From Variovorax paradoxus (GTDB lineage Bacteria; Pseudomonadota; Gammaproteobacteria; Burkholderiales; Burkholderiaceae_C): a stretch of DNA of 64,000 nucleotides. Made by a program: the position numbers and the translations under genes. The stretch lies in the NCBI RefSeq assembly GCF_022009635.1, contig NZ_CP091716.1, positions 2,805,001 through 2,869,000 on the forward strand. The letters run 5' to 3'. The notes below the pieces were generated by a model. That model was not told the DNA's origin. It saw only the letters and a program-made list of their open reading frames with translations, and made no database searches. Below, piece after piece: positions 17,512 through 26,745 of the stretch; within the stretch, counting starts at the first letter, position 1; every line of letters begins with the position of its first letter.

Positions 17512-19167
17512 TCAGCGCATCTGCAGCCGCGCGTCCTTCGGGTAGCCGATGGTGTAGTCGGCGGCTACGCGCGCGGACTTGCCGGCGTCCAGGTCGAAGC
17601 GCCACATCGTCAGGCCGGGCTGCTTGTTCCAAGACAGGTCGTCGGGCTTGGGCGTGAACTGCGAGCTCACGCGCACCTGCTCGTCGACCGACACCGGCGC
17701 GGCCTCCAGCACTTCCACCGTGACCGGCGTGCGGTGGCGGTTCTCCACCACGTAGGCGCGCTGCACCTTGCGCTCGGCGCGCGAGCCGGCGAAGCCGCCG
17801 GTGCCCTGGTTGTCGCGCTCGGGCTCGGCCTGCACGCGCACCAGCTCGTCGCGGCCGAACGACAGCGTCAGGCGGGCGTCGGTGGGCGGGCTCCAGCGGC
17901 CGTTGCCGACGAAGGCGCCGTCGCGGTACAGCAGCATCGGGCCGGCCGGCCATACGCCGTCGGGCTGCGCCATGTCGGCGACCAGGAAGGCGCTCGCGTC
18001 CACGCGCGGGCTGGTGCGGGCCACCAGCTTGGCGGTGTCTTCATGCTGGCCCAGCGCCAAGGTCACGCGCTGGCCGTTGGAAGGCACGTCGATGGTCTGC
18101 AGCACGGAAAACTCGGTGGCGAAGCTGCCTTCGAACACGCTCACGTCGAACAGCGGAGCCCGGCGCGCGGCGAGTTGCTTGGCGCTTTCGGGGGCGATGG
18201 CCATCGGCGCGGCGGCGGGCATCGGCGCCATCTCGTAGCCGCGCGGGCGCGCGGGCTGCGGCGGCGGCTCCACGCCGATGCGCCATGCCGAAGGCAGGCG
18301 GCCGGTGGTTTCGCGGCGCGGCTGGCCGGTGGAGAGCACCAGCTTCACGCCGCGCCAGTCTTCGCCCGTGGCCTGCGCCACCAGCGCCTGGCGCTCGATG
18401 CGCACCTTGCCCGTGTTGCTGTCGAGCAGCGCGCGGTAGCTGGGCGTCCAGCCGGGGCCGTTGACCTGGTAGCTGAGCTTGACGTCGGCATCCGCGCTGG
18501 CGGCGAGCGTGACCGTCACGGCCATCACCTGGTCGCCGCTGCCCTGGGTGCGGCTGCGTTCGGCCAAGAGGGGGTTGAGCTGGCGGTCGATGTCGGTCTG
18601 CCGGCGCTGGATCTGGTGCTGCTTGAGCAGCGAGTCCTGCCCGGTGCGGCGCATCGCCTCGGTCATGGCCACCAGGTTGCGCGCATCCGCCGGCGCGCGG
18701 GCACCCTGGGGCGTGTCGCCGCCGCTGCCGGCCAGGCCCTTGAGGTAGCCGTTGACCATGCCGAGCGCATCGCTCTCGGCCTGCAGCGCGGCCTTCTGGT
18801 CTTCCAGCTCGCGGATGCGGCCGTCCAGCGCGCTGGTCGCGCACTGGGCGGAAAGCTCCCGTGCCTCGCCGAGCACCGAGGTCTCGCCCACCCGCACCGA
18901 CGCGTCGGCCGACACCTGCAGGCTCTGCACGTCCAGCCCCGCCGGCAGGCAGGCGAAGGTGACCGACCGGCTGCCGGCCGCGACTCGCGCCACGCGGTCG
19001 ACGGTGGCGCTGCCCGGGTAGACCTTGACCTGGGTGATGCGCGAGCCGGAAGAGCCGAAAGAGCCGGCCGGTGGCGTGACGGCTTGCCCCTGCGCGCTGA
19101 GGCTCAGCACCAGCAGGACGGCGGCGCCGGTGGTGGCGCGAAGAATGACGGAGGTCGATGCTTTCAT
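17512..19167 (-). CDS. DUF4139/MuiA-type secreted protein
   Basis: 551 residues with signal peptide AAVLLVLSLSAQGQA. The N-terminal domain (QVKVYPGSATVDRVARVAAG, then LPAGLDVQSLQVS) is DUF4140; a coiled-coil region with LEDQKAALQAESDALG follows, and the C-terminal half is DUF4139 (VQRAYVVENRHRTPVTVEVLE, then WRFDLDAGKSARVAADYTIGYP). This is the family of the so-called mucoidy inhibitor MuiA; its biochemical role is unknown. It converges on the TonB receptor with only 6 bases between stops. Confidence 0.88.
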   Translation of the reverse strand: MKASTSVILRATTGAAVLLVLSLSAQGQAVTPPAGSFGSSGSRITQVKVYPGSATVDRVARVAAGSRSVTFACLPAGLDVQSLQVSADASVRVGETSVLGEARELSAQCATSALDGRIRELEDQKAALQAESDALGMVNGYLKGLAGSGGDTPQGARAPADARNLVAMTEAMRRTGQDSLLKQHQIQRRQTDIDRQLNPLLAERSRTQGSGDQVMAVTVTLAASADADVKLSYQVNGPGWTPSYRALLDSNTGKVRIERQALVAQATGEDWRGVKLVLSTGQPRRETTGRLPSAWRIGVEPPPQPARPRGYEMAPMPAAAPMAIAPESAKQLAARRAPLFDVSVFEGSFATEFSVLQTIDVPSNGQRVTLALGQHEDTAKLVARTSPRVDASAFLVADMAQPDGVWPAGPMLLYRDGAFVGNGRWSPPTDARLTLSFGRDELVRVQAEPERDNQGTGGFAGSRAERKVQRAYVVENRHRTPVTVEVLEAAPVSVDEQVRVSSQFTPKPDDLSWNKQPGLTMWRFDLDAGKSARVAADYTIGYPKDARLQMR

Positions 19168-19367
19168 GGGATGCCTTCGAAGAAAGTGGGACAGACCCCT
19201 GCTCGTACGGACGGGCCGCGCGAACGGGGTTAAGGCATCGCAAGAAATTTTTCAGCTGCTGTCGCCAAGGCAACCGCCGGCGCGCGGGCGGTCACGCGCG
19301 CGACGATGAACGCGGGTGGCGGTTCGTAGAGTGAGCCGCAACACTTTTCCTTCAAGGACTGCACGCC

Positions 19368-19793
19368 ATGCTCGACACCATCCAGGCCATCAACAAGACC
19401 GCCGCCTTCAACCGCTGGGCCGGCTTCGAAGTCACGAGCGCCGCCAACGGCGAGGCCGAACTGCGCATGGACTTCCGGGAGGAAGACATGGGCCAGTACG
19501 CCGGCTTCCTGCATGCGGGGCTGATCGGCGCGCTGCTCGACACCGTGAGCGGCTTCGCGGCCGCCACAGTGGCGGGCCGCGTGCTGGCGTCGCACTTTTC
19601 GGTGAACTGCATCTCGCCGGCCGTAGGCAGCGCCTTCGTGGCGCGCGGGCGGGTGGTGAAGGCCGGGCGCAAGCAGGTGTTCGCGGCGGCCGAACTCTAT
19701 GCCCGGGGGGAGGGCGACGCCCTCAAGCTCGTGGCGACGGGGAACGCCATTCTGGTTCCGGTGGAAGAGCCCGCCGCGAAGCCCGCGGCCTGA
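19368..19793 (+). CDS. PaaI-type hotdog thioesterase
   Basis: 141 residues. The sequence FNRWAGFEVTSAANGEAELRM, the segment GQYAGFLHAGLIGALLDTVSGFAAA and the strand LASHFSVNCISPA are those of the PaaI/YdiI hotdog family, which hydrolyse acyl-CoA thioesters as small oligomers. HAG with a nearby Asp (LLDTVSG) is the expected active-site region. AAGGACTGCACGCC precedes the ATG. The 3' end overlaps the convergent acyltransferase gene by 71 bases. Confidence 0.87.
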   Translation: MLDTIQAINKTAAFNRWAGFEVTSAANGEAELRMDFREEDMGQYAGFLHAGLIGALLDTVSGFAAATVAGRVLASHFSVNCISPAVGSAFVARGRVVKAGRKQVFAAAELYARGEGDALKLVATGNAILVPVEEPAAKPAA

Positions 19794-20946
19794 GCTTCAG
19801 CCCGAAGAGCGGCCGCAGGAGGTTGAAGCGGCGGATCAGCCCGTCGGTCAGTGCCCAGCAGCCGAGGATGGTCAGCGCCACCAGCAGCACTGGCTCGGCC
19901 ACCGGGCCGAGCGCGAGCGGGGCCAGCAGCGCCACGCCCGCGATGATCAGCGTCTGGTGCAGCATGTACCAGGGGTAGACCGACTCATTGGCCCAGCGCA
20001 GCCATGGCCAGGGCCGGTTCAGGTAGGTGTGCCCGTAGCCCAGGATGGCCGAGACCGACAGCCACAGATAGAGCACGCGCAGCACGTCCATCTGCAGCCC
20101 GGAGGGCGGCCCCTTCACGCCGGCGCGCAACGCGAAGAAAGTGGCGATCACCGCGAGCGCCAGCGCGAGCGACACCCGGCGCAGCCGCGCCAGTTCTTTC
20201 CAGATGCCGGTATCCACGCCCATCCAATAGCCGTAGAGGAACATCGTGAAATAGAGACTGTGCAGGTGGAAGTCGCGCACCAGGTTGTGGGTGGGCGGAA
20301 AGCGCGAGGCCAGCAGCATCGTCCACAGCAGCAGCGGCACCGCCGGCAGCAACAGCAGCTTCCAGCCGCGCAGCCCGTTGAAGCCGCGCCGCACCCGCTG
20401 GCCGGCGGCGGAGTTCCACAGCGGCAGCGTCAGCGCCACCAGCGCCGTGTAGCAAAACAGGTAGGGCAGGTACCAGAGGTGGTTCCAGGTGATGCCGAAC
20501 TCCGCGCCGTCGAAAGCCTGCTTCGGCCACGGCGCGCTCATCGGCAGGTAGCGCAGCAGGAAGGCGCCGAAGCCCGGCGCCACCATGCCGTCGGCCACGC
20601 CCTGCGCATAGGCCTGGTAGGGCACGATCACCGCCATGCCGAAGACCAGCGGCAGCATCAGCCGCAGGCCCCGGTCGCGCAGCAGGCCCCAGGTGCCCTG
20701 GCCCCGGCTCAGGAAGCCGAGCGACACGCCCGATATGAGAAACACCAGGTCCAGACGCCAGAGGTTGAGCATTGCCATGGGCCAGCGCAGCCATTCGGCC
20801 TCGTGCGGGCTCTTGAGGTGCCAGTGCCAGCCGGCCACGTAATACATGCCGACGTGATAGAGGATGACGAGCAGGAAGGCCAGCGCGCGCAGGGCGTCGA
20901 TGTCGTGGCGGCGACGGTCTGGCGGGGCGTGGTCGGTGGTGTGCAT
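19723..20946 (-). CDS. Acyltransferase 3 family membrane protein (OpgC-like)
   Basis: 407 residues from the ATG at 20946. It starts RRHDIDALRALAFLLVILYH, the acyltransferase-3 signature with the essential first-helix His, and continues through about ten hydrophobic segments. The family adds acyl groups such as succinyl or acetyl to periplasmic glucans and surface polysaccharides; OpgC/MdoC of glucan modification is the closest style. The gene is divergent from a LytTR membrane regulator, with 22-bp direct repeats in between, so the two are probably functionally linked. Confidence 0.85.
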   Translation of the reverse strand: MHTTDHAPPDRRRHDIDALRALAFLLVILYHVGMYYVAGWHWHLKSPHEAEWLRWPMAMLNLWRLDLVFLISGVSLGFLSRGQGTWGLLRDRGLRLMLPLVFGMAVIVPYQAYAQGVADGMVAPGFGAFLLRYLPMSAPWPKQAFDGAEFGITWNHLWYLPYLFCYTALVALTLPLWNSAAGQRVRRGFNGLRGWKLLLLPAVPLLLWTMLLASRFPPTHNLVRDFHLHSLYFTMFLYGYWMGVDTGIWKELARLRRVSLALALAVIATFFALRAGVKGPPSGLQMDVLRVLYLWLSVSAILGYGHTYLNRPWPWLRWANESVYPWYMLHQTLIIAGVALLAPLALGPVAEPVLLVALTILGCWALTDGLIRRFNLLRPLFGLKLRPRASRRALPPEPEWRSPSPRA

Positions 20947-21050
20947 GGCGGGGCCTCGAAGCGGAAAGGCCGCGATGCTCCGCCCCATGCACTCCGCGCG
21001 GCGCTCCGCCGGGACGGATTGCCCCCGCTTTGTGACGAGCGGTGGCCTCC

Positions 21051-21120
21051 AGGGACGAAATTCGCCGGCCCCAGGGACGAAATTCGCCGGCCCCAGGGGC
21101 GATTTCGCGAGAATTCCGGC
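21051..21120. repeat. 22-bp tandem repeats in the acyltransferase/LytTR divergent promoter
   Basis: Two identical 22-base units begin at 21051 and 21073 (each starts AGGGACGAAATTCGCCGG and ends CCCC). A third, degenerate copy starts at 21095 (AGGGGCGATTTCGCG). A 21-23 base period with short direct repeats is how LytTR proteins bind DNA, so these are candidate operators for the LytTR regulator whose gene begins at 21122. Confidence 0.65.
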
Positions 21121-21121
21121 C

Positions 21122-22033
21122 ATGGTCGACCCACGCAAGAACCTGTACGAACGCTACGAGCCGATCCGCCGGTATGTCGAAGTGGGTTTCTGGATCGTGC
21201 TGATGACGCTGCAGGCCGCGTTCAGCACCCTGGTCGCGATCGCCGATGTCGGCACGCGCGCCGTGCCGCATGCCCGCTGGGAAGTGGTGACCTGGGAGGT
21301 GTCGAGCCACTTCGTGCTGTTGCTGCTGGTGCCGGCGCTGGTGGCCATCGAGCGCTGGCTGGCACCGCTGGCACGCAGCCACTGGGTCCGCTTCCTGGCC
21401 GGGCACCTGGCGGCCAGCGTGGCAATCAGCGTGGTGCATGTGGCCGGCATGTTCGCCCTGCGCTCGCTGGTCTATTCCATGGCCGGCGGGCGCTACGACT
21501 TCTGGGCCTGGACCGACCAGTGGGGCTACGAGTACCTGAAAGACGTGCGCGTGTACGCCAGCATGATCTTCGGCATCTGGGCTTATCGGCGGTTCGTGCT
21601 GCGGCTGCAGGGCGAGGCCCGGATGCTCGACGAGCCGGAGGAGGGGGCGAGCGCGCCGCCCTCGCCGCAACCCGCCATGTCGGAAACACTTCCACCGCCA
21701 CCCCCGCGCCCCGAACGCTTCCTCGTGCGAAAGCTGCGCCGCGAATTCCTCATCGCCGCCACCGACATCGACTGGCTGCAGGCCGAGGGCAACTACGTCG
21801 GCCTGCACGTCAACGGCCACGACTACCTGCTGCGCGCCACGCTCACCGACTTCCTGACCCAGCTCGACCCCGACCGCTTCGTGCGCGTGCACCGCAGCCA
21901 CGCCGTGAACCTGGGCCGCCTCAAGGAGATAGAGCCGCTGGACGGCGGCGACGCCCGGTTGCACATGCACGACGGCACCACGGTGCCGTGCAGCCGCCGC
22001 TATCGGGACGCGCTGCGCGCCGGCGCGGGCTGA
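21122..22033 (+). CDS. Membrane-bound LytTR transcriptional regulator
   Basis: 303 residues from the ATG at 21122, immediately after the repeats. Four hydrophobic helices (about 20-42, 58-78, 88-115, 140-160) replace the usual receiver domain. A Pro-rich linker leads to a C-terminal LytTR DNA-binding domain (IDWLQAEGNYVGLHV, FVRVHRSHAVNLGRLKEI). It is therefore a one-component membrane sensor-regulator. No phosphoacceptor domain is seen. Likely targets are its own promoter and the divergent acyltransferase gene. Confidence 0.87.
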   Translation: MVDPRKNLYERYEPIRRYVEVGFWIVLMTLQAAFSTLVAIADVGTRAVPHARWEVVTWEVSSHFVLLLLVPALVAIERWLAPLARSHWVRFLAGHLAASVAISVVHVAGMFALRSLVYSMAGGRYDFWAWTDQWGYEYLKDVRVYASMIFGIWAYRRFVLRLQGEARMLDEPEEGASAPPSPQPAMSETLPPPPPRPERFLVRKLRREFLIAATDIDWLQAEGNYVGLHVNGHDYLLRATLTDFLTQLDPDRFVRVHRSHAVNLGRLKEIEPLDGGDARLHMHDGTTVPCSRRYRDALRAGAG

Positions 22034-22184
22034 TCCGGTGCGCGACCGGGCCTGGGAGGCCCGTTATTGGTTCGCTCTGCACCATCAAAGAGCTTTCAGG
22101 CACTTTTTTTGCTTGCTTATGGCGCCGCTCCGAGCAATTCGGGTGCGTTGCACCAAATCAAACCAAAAACTGCAAGAAGCTTCA

Positions 22185-23387
22185 ATGGACGCACTTAAAC
22201 AGGGCGCAGACGCGCTGTTCATCCTTCTCGGCGCGATCATGGTGTTGGCCATGCATGCCGGTTTTGCCTTTCTGGAGCTCGGCACCGTCCGAAAGAAGAA
22301 CCAGGTCAATGCGCTGGTGAAGATCCTGGTCGACTTCTCGGTGTCGACCATCGTGTACTTCCTGGTGGGTTACGGCGTGGCCTACGGCACGCATTTCTTC
22401 GTGAGCGCCACCGAACTGTCGGCAAGAAGCGGCTACGAGCTGGTGAAGTTCTTCTTCCTGCTGACCTTTGCGGCCGCCATCCCGGCCATCATCTCGGGCG
22501 GCATCGCGGAGCGCGCCAAGTTCTGGCCGCAGCTCATCGCCACTGCGGTGATCGTGGGGTTCGTCTATCCGCTGTACGAGGGCATTGCCTGGAACAAGCA
22601 CTTCGGCATCCAGGGCTGGATCGCCTCGCTCACCGGCCATGAGTTTCATGATTTCGCGGGTTCGGTGGTCGTGCATGCCGTGGGCGGCTGGCTCGCGCTG
22701 CCGGCCGTGCTGCTGCTGGGCGCGCGGCGCAACCGCTACCGGGGCGACGGCTCGCTGAGCGCGCATCCGCCATCGAACATTCCGTTCCTGGCGCTGGGCG
22801 CATGGGTGCTGTGCGTGGGCTGGTTCGGCTTCAATGTGATGAGCGCGCAGAGCATCGACAAGATCTCCGGCCTCGTCGCCGTCAACTCGCTGATGGCGAT
22901 GGTCGGCGGCACGCTGGTCGCGCTGGCCATGGGCAAGAACGACCCCGGCTTCGTCTACAACGGCCCGCTCGCGGGGCTCGTGGCCATCTGCGCCGGCTCC
23001 GACCTGATGCACCCGCTGGGCGCACTGGTGGTGGGCGGCGTGGCGGGCGCCATCTTCGTCAAGATGTTCACGCTGGTGCAGAACAAATGGAAGATCGACG
23101 ACGTGCTCGGCGTGTGGCCGCTGCACGGCCTGTGCGGCACCTGGGGCGGCATCGCCGCGGGCATCTTCGGCACCCAGGCGCTGGGCGGCATCGGCGGGGT
23201 AAACGTGTGGGCGCAGCTGATCGGCACGCTGATGGGCGTCGCCTGGGCCGGCCTGGCGGGGTGGGCGGTGTACGGCGCGCTGAAGAAGGCGGTCGGGCTG
23301 CGGCTGACGCAGGAAGAGGAATACGACGGGGCGGACCTGTCGATTCACCATATTTCGGCGACGCCGGAGCGTGAAGTGAATTGGTGA
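22185..23387 (+). CDS. amt: Ammonium transporter (Amt family)
   Basis: 400 residues from the ATG at 22185 after AAGAAG. It has eleven hydrophobic helices and the conserved Amt features: FLELGTVRKKNQVN at the start, the family stretch GGIAERAKFW, and the twin pore histidines in VVHAVGG and PLHGLCG. The C-terminal tail carries EEYDGADLSIHH, the cytosolic tail contacted by PII proteins in related transporters. No glnK gene is adjacent. The protein moves ammonium across the inner membrane. Confidence 0.93.
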   Translation: MDALKQGADALFILLGAIMVLAMHAGFAFLELGTVRKKNQVNALVKILVDFSVSTIVYFLVGYGVAYGTHFFVSATELSARSGYELVKFFFLLTFAAAIPAIISGGIAERAKFWPQLIATAVIVGFVYPLYEGIAWNKHFGIQGWIASLTGHEFHDFAGSVVVHAVGGWLALPAVLLLGARRNRYRGDGSLSAHPPSNIPFLALGAWVLCVGWFGFNVMSAQSIDKISGLVAVNSLMAMVGGTLVALAMGKNDPGFVYNGPLAGLVAICAGSDLMHPLGALVVGGVAGAIFVKMFTLVQNKWKIDDVLGVWPLHGLCGTWGGIAAGIFGTQALGGIGGVNVWAQLIGTLMGVAWAGLAGWAVYGALKKAVGLRLTQEEEYDGADLSIHHISATPEREVNW

Positions 23388-23469
23388 CGGGGCCCGTGGC
23401 GGGGAGCGAGGCGCGAAACGGCCATCTGTAGCAAACTTGCCGGCTGCTTCGTCCACTCCCCACAACCCC

Positions 23470-24405
23470 ATGACCCAACTGCCTCCCGCCCTCGAAGTCC
23501 TCCCCCGCGACCTCTCCGCCTACCGCAAGGGCAATGTCGGCATCGACTACGTGCACCGCTTCGAGTCCGGCAAGCCCGGCCCGCACGTGCTCATCAACGC
23601 GCTCACCCACGGCAACGAGATCTGCGGCATGACCGCCGCCACCCACCTGCTCGACAACGACGTGCGCCCGAAGATCGGCACGCTCACCGTGGCCTTCGCG
23701 AACATCGAGGCCTACGAGTCGTTCAAGGAAGAGGCGCCCTTCGACAGCCGCCAGATCGTGCACAACCTGAACCGCATCTGGTCGCCCGAGTGGCTCGACG
23801 GCAAGGAAGACAGCCCCGAGCTGCGCCGCGCGCGCATCCTGCGCCCCGTGGTGGAGGCGGCCGACCACATCCTCGACATCCACTCGACCAGCCAGCCGGT
23901 GGTGCCGTTCTGGGTGTACCCGGCGTTCGAGCGCAACGCCAAGGTCGCGCTGGCCATCGGCCGCCCGTCGGTGCACCTGGTGATGCCCGACGGCCTGGGC
24001 TCGGGCACGCCGCTGATCCAGTACGGCAGCCACGGCGGCCCGGACGGCAAGGGCGTGGCGATGGTGGTCGAGTGCGGCCAGCACTTCCTGCGCTCCGCGT
24101 CGGAACTCGCGACCGCCGTCACCTACGACTTCCTCGCGTACTTCGGCCTCGTCGACAAGGACCCGGCCACGCCGCCGCCCGAGCCGCAACGCCGCTTTCA
24201 GCTGCTGCAGACCTACGTCATCAAGTCGGAAGACTTCGCCTTCGTGCGCCCGCTGATCGGCTTCGAGACCTTCGCCAAGGGCGAGCTGATCGCGACCAAT
24301 GGCGACGAAGAGATTCGCGCACTGTGCGACGACTGCACGATCTTCATGCCCGCGCAGCGCACGATCGTGGGGCGCGAGGCGGTGTACCTCACCAAGCCGC
24401 TCTGA
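23470..24405 (+). CDS. Succinylglutamate desuccinylase/aspartoacylase-family zinc hydrolase
   Basis: 311 residues from the ATG at 23470. The first zinc-binding element is LTHGNEICG (H and E) and the third ligand is His in DILDIHSTSQ; NRIW and the later GHGG-like SHGGPDGKG region with VVECGQHF follow the AstE/Asp family plan. These enzymes cleave an N-acyl group from amino-acid derivatives. There are no neighbours from an arginine-degradation operon, so the substrate is open. Confidence 0.85.
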   Translation: MTQLPPALEVLPRDLSAYRKGNVGIDYVHRFESGKPGPHVLINALTHGNEICGMTAATHLLDNDVRPKIGTLTVAFANIEAYESFKEEAPFDSRQIVHNLNRIWSPEWLDGKEDSPELRRARILRPVVEAADHILDIHSTSQPVVPFWVYPAFERNAKVALAIGRPSVHLVMPDGLGSGTPLIQYGSHGGPDGKGVAMVVECGQHFLRSASELATAVTYDFLAYFGLVDKDPATPPPEPQRRFQLLQTYVIKSEDFAFVRPLIGFETFAKGELIATNGDEEIRALCDDCTIFMPAQRTIVGREAVYLTKPL

Positions 24406-24421
24406 GATCGATCGTCGCCAG

Positions 24422-24826
24422 ATGACCACCGCCACGCCCGCCATGAATCGCTGGCGCGTGGCGGGCCTGGTCTTCGTCTTCCTGTGGTTCGCCATCGGTG
24501 GCGTCGCGCATTTCGTGGCGACAGAAGCCGAGATGCGCATCGTGCCGCCGTGGATTCCCTGGCCGCGCGAGACAGTGTGGGTGAGCGGCGTCTTCGAACT
24601 GCTGGGCGCGGCCGGGTTGCTGTGGCGGCCGACGCGGCGGGCAGCGGGCATCGGGCTCTTCCTGCTGACCCTGGCCGTGACGCCCGCGAATGTCTACATG
24701 CTGCAGCGGGCGGATTTGTTTGCGAACGTGCCTTATTGGGCGCTGGTGGCGAGGTTGCCTTTGCAGGTGATGTTGCTGGCGGTGATTGCGTGGAGTACGG
24801 CGCGGCCGAAGGCGCTTGGCAGATGA
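24422..24826 (+). CDS. DoxX-like membrane protein
   Basis: 134 residues with four hydrophobic helices (about 11-30, 52-68, 75-93, 107-124). The pattern GGVAHFVATEAEMRIVPPW and VWVSGVFELLGAAGLL is typical of the small DoxX/DoxD-related membrane family of unclear redox-related function. It starts 16 bases after the preceding hydrolase and may be co-transcribed with it. Confidence 0.78.
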   Translation: MTTATPAMNRWRVAGLVFVFLWFAIGGVAHFVATEAEMRIVPPWIPWPRETVWVSGVFELLGAAGLLWRPTRRAAGIGLFLLTLAVTPANVYMLQRADLFANVPYWALVARLPLQVMLLAVIAWSTARPKALGR

Positions 24827-24839
24827 ATCGCCCGGCGGA

Positions 24840-25730
24840 CTACGCCGTTGCGACGGCCTTGGCCTTGGAAATCGTCCTGCCGCCGCACCGGCGATAGTTG
24901 GCGCAACCCCAGAAGCTGCCGTCGTTCTTTTTCGAATTCTTCTCGATCATCTTGGCGCCGCAGCTTGCACAGGTGGGGCGCCAGTACTCGCCTTCATAAG
25001 CGACCGCGAGCAGGGCCGCCTGCTGCTCCGGCGTGCGTTGGCTGATGAGCTTCAGCAACGCGGCGCCGTCTTGTGCGTGAATGCCGTTCGCCTTGGCGAA
25101 CGCGATGGCATCGCCGGAAAAAGTGGAGCTCGTGACGTAGGTGCCGCTCTTCAGCTGGTGCGAGGCCATCACCCCGAAGAACTCTCGCATCTCCTTGACG
25201 CCGACCGTCTTGGTTTGCCAGTGTTTGCATTGGACGATGCGTGGCACATCGCTGTGCCTGGATTGGAGCCAGATGTCGATCCCGCCGTCCGCGCCGTGCG
25301 ACTGGCTGCGCGTGGCGAAGCCCGCCTGCGCGTAAAGCGCTTCGCATACGGCCTCGAATCGGCGCCATTCGATGGCGGCAAGCACGGAGGGGCTCCACTG
25401 CGACTCCATCCTGGGAGCGGGCGCTGGAGTCATAGGGGGTTGCTGCGACGTTCTTGCTGGAGCAGGTCTGGCTGGCTCGACGGCAGCCGGTGTCGGCACC
25501 GCGCTGCGATTGGTGAGGTAGTTCAATGCGAGAAGCACGACCCCTATCGCCAATGCCGCCCAGCCCGCTGGACGAAGTGCCGAGCCCAGGGCTCCAGCGA
25601 ACACGCCCTTCAGCAACAGGGGCAAGACGGTCAGCAGCAGGATGCCGATGAAGACCGCCGTCCACCCTTTGCCCGCAAGCTCGCGCCGGGCACGCTCACG
25701 GCGCCGCTCGGCTTTTGTTTTTCCAGCCAT
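24840..25730 (-). CDS. Membrane-anchored Mrr-type restriction endonuclease-fold protein with zinc ribbon
   Basis: 296 residues from the ATG at 25730. A very basic N-terminus (GKTKAERRRERARREL) precedes two membrane helices (about 24-45 and 55-70) and a Pro/Ala linker. The Mrr-like nuclease domain follows with GADGGIDIWL and IVQCKHW (the D...QxK catalytic signature). The C-terminus is a zinc ribbon of the topoisomerase I type (CASCGAKMIEK, then CANYRRCGG). It probably cleaves DNA at the membrane. No methylase is adjacent, so it is not a standard restriction-modification pair. Confidence 0.88.
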   Translation of the reverse strand: MAGKTKAERRRERARRELAGKGWTAVFIGILLLTVLPLLLKGVFAGALGSALRPAGWAALAIGVVLLALNYLTNRSAVPTPAAVEPARPAPARTSQQPPMTPAPAPRMESQWSPSVLAAIEWRRFEAVCEALYAQAGFATRSQSHGADGGIDIWLQSRHSDVPRIVQCKHWQTKTVGVKEMREFFGVMASHQLKSGTYVTSSTFSGDAIAFAKANGIHAQDGAALLKLISQRTPEQQAALLAVAYEGEYWRPTCASCGAKMIEKNSKKNDGSFWGCANYRRCGGRTISKAKAVATA

Positions 25731-25785
25731 TGCTTGTCCTCGTCTCGCTCCAATGTCGGGCGAGTGTATGAGGAGTGCGGGAGTT

Positions 25786-26706
25786 TCAAGCCGCAATGAA
25801 CAACGCCGGATCCACCATCGCCCGGTTCAGCATCACCGACCAATGCAGATGCGGCCCGGTCACCCGCCCGGTCGCGCCGACCGCGGCCAGTTTTTCCCCG
25901 GTCTTCAGCACGTCGCCGACCTTCACGTCGACCCGGCTCAGGTGGCAGTACATCGTGAGCAGGCCGCCGCCGTGGTCCAGCCACACGGTGCCGCCATTGA
26001 AGAAATAGTCGCCCGTGTCGATCACCTTGCCGGGCAGCGGCGCCAGCACCGGCGTGCCGGTGCCCGCCGCGATGTCCATGCCGCTGTGCGGATTGCGCGA
26101 CTGGCCGTTGAACACCCGGCGCAGGCCGAACGAGCTGGAGCGGCGGCCGGGCACGGGCACGCGCATCTGCAGCGCTGCATCGGGGCCCATGTCGGTGAGC
26201 GTGGCCATCACGGTGGTGAGGTGCGCGCGCTCGCGTTCGTAGCGGGCCTGGTCTTCGGGGGACAGGTCGACGGTGCGCGGTGCGACCGTGAGGCGTTGTT
26301 CGCGGTACTGCTTCGGGGCAACGATGTAGGCGATCTGCTTTTCGGGGCGGCCTTCGGGGCGGACGGTGATGCCGGCTTCGCCCGGCTCGGCCGAAAGAGG
26401 AATGCCGACCAGCGCGGTCCATTCGATGGTGTCGCCCACCACGAGCAGGGGAACATCGCCTGCGAAGGCGGCGGGCCGCTTTGCAGCCGGGCCGAGCGAC
26501 AGGCGGGCCACGCCGCCCGGCACCTGGGACGCATGCGGCCAGACGTCGGCCTGCGCGGGTGGCCGCGCTTTCTTCGACGTGCCGGTGGCGGCGTTGGCAA
26601 CCTGCGAAGCGGGCATCGCCAGCAGGCCAAGGCTGCCGAGCAGGGCGCGGCGGCGATTCAACAGCATGGCGGACGGATGGTCGGAAAAGGCGAGATTGGT
26701 TGGCAT
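25786..26706 (-). CDS. M23-family metallopeptidase (LytM domain)
   Basis: 306 residues from the ATG at 26706; a second ATG at 26667 would begin just before NRRRALLGSLGLLAMP, an export signal with twin-arginine-like character. A beta-rich N-terminal domain is followed by the M23 core: HSGMD (first zinc ligands) and GPHLHW (HxH), with GGLLTMYCHLSRV between. Such enzymes cut peptidoglycan cross-links or serve as activators of amidases; all metal ligands are present, so this one looks catalytic. Confidence 0.9.
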   Translation of the reverse strand: MPTNLAFSDHPSAMLLNRRRALLGSLGLLAMPASQVANAATGTSKKARPPAQADVWPHASQVPGGVARLSLGPAAKRPAAFAGDVPLLVVGDTIEWTALVGIPLSAEPGEAGITVRPEGRPEKQIAYIVAPKQYREQRLTVAPRTVDLSPEDQARYERERAHLTTVMATLTDMGPDAALQMRVPVPGRRSSSFGLRRVFNGQSRNPHSGMDIAAGTGTPVLAPLPGKVIDTGDYFFNGGTVWLDHGGGLLTMYCHLSRVDVKVGDVLKTGEKLAAVGATGRVTGPHLHWSVMLNRAMVDPALFIAA

Positions 26707-26745
26707 GGGCAAATGTTCGATGAAGTTCTTTGATGAGGGGCGCGG

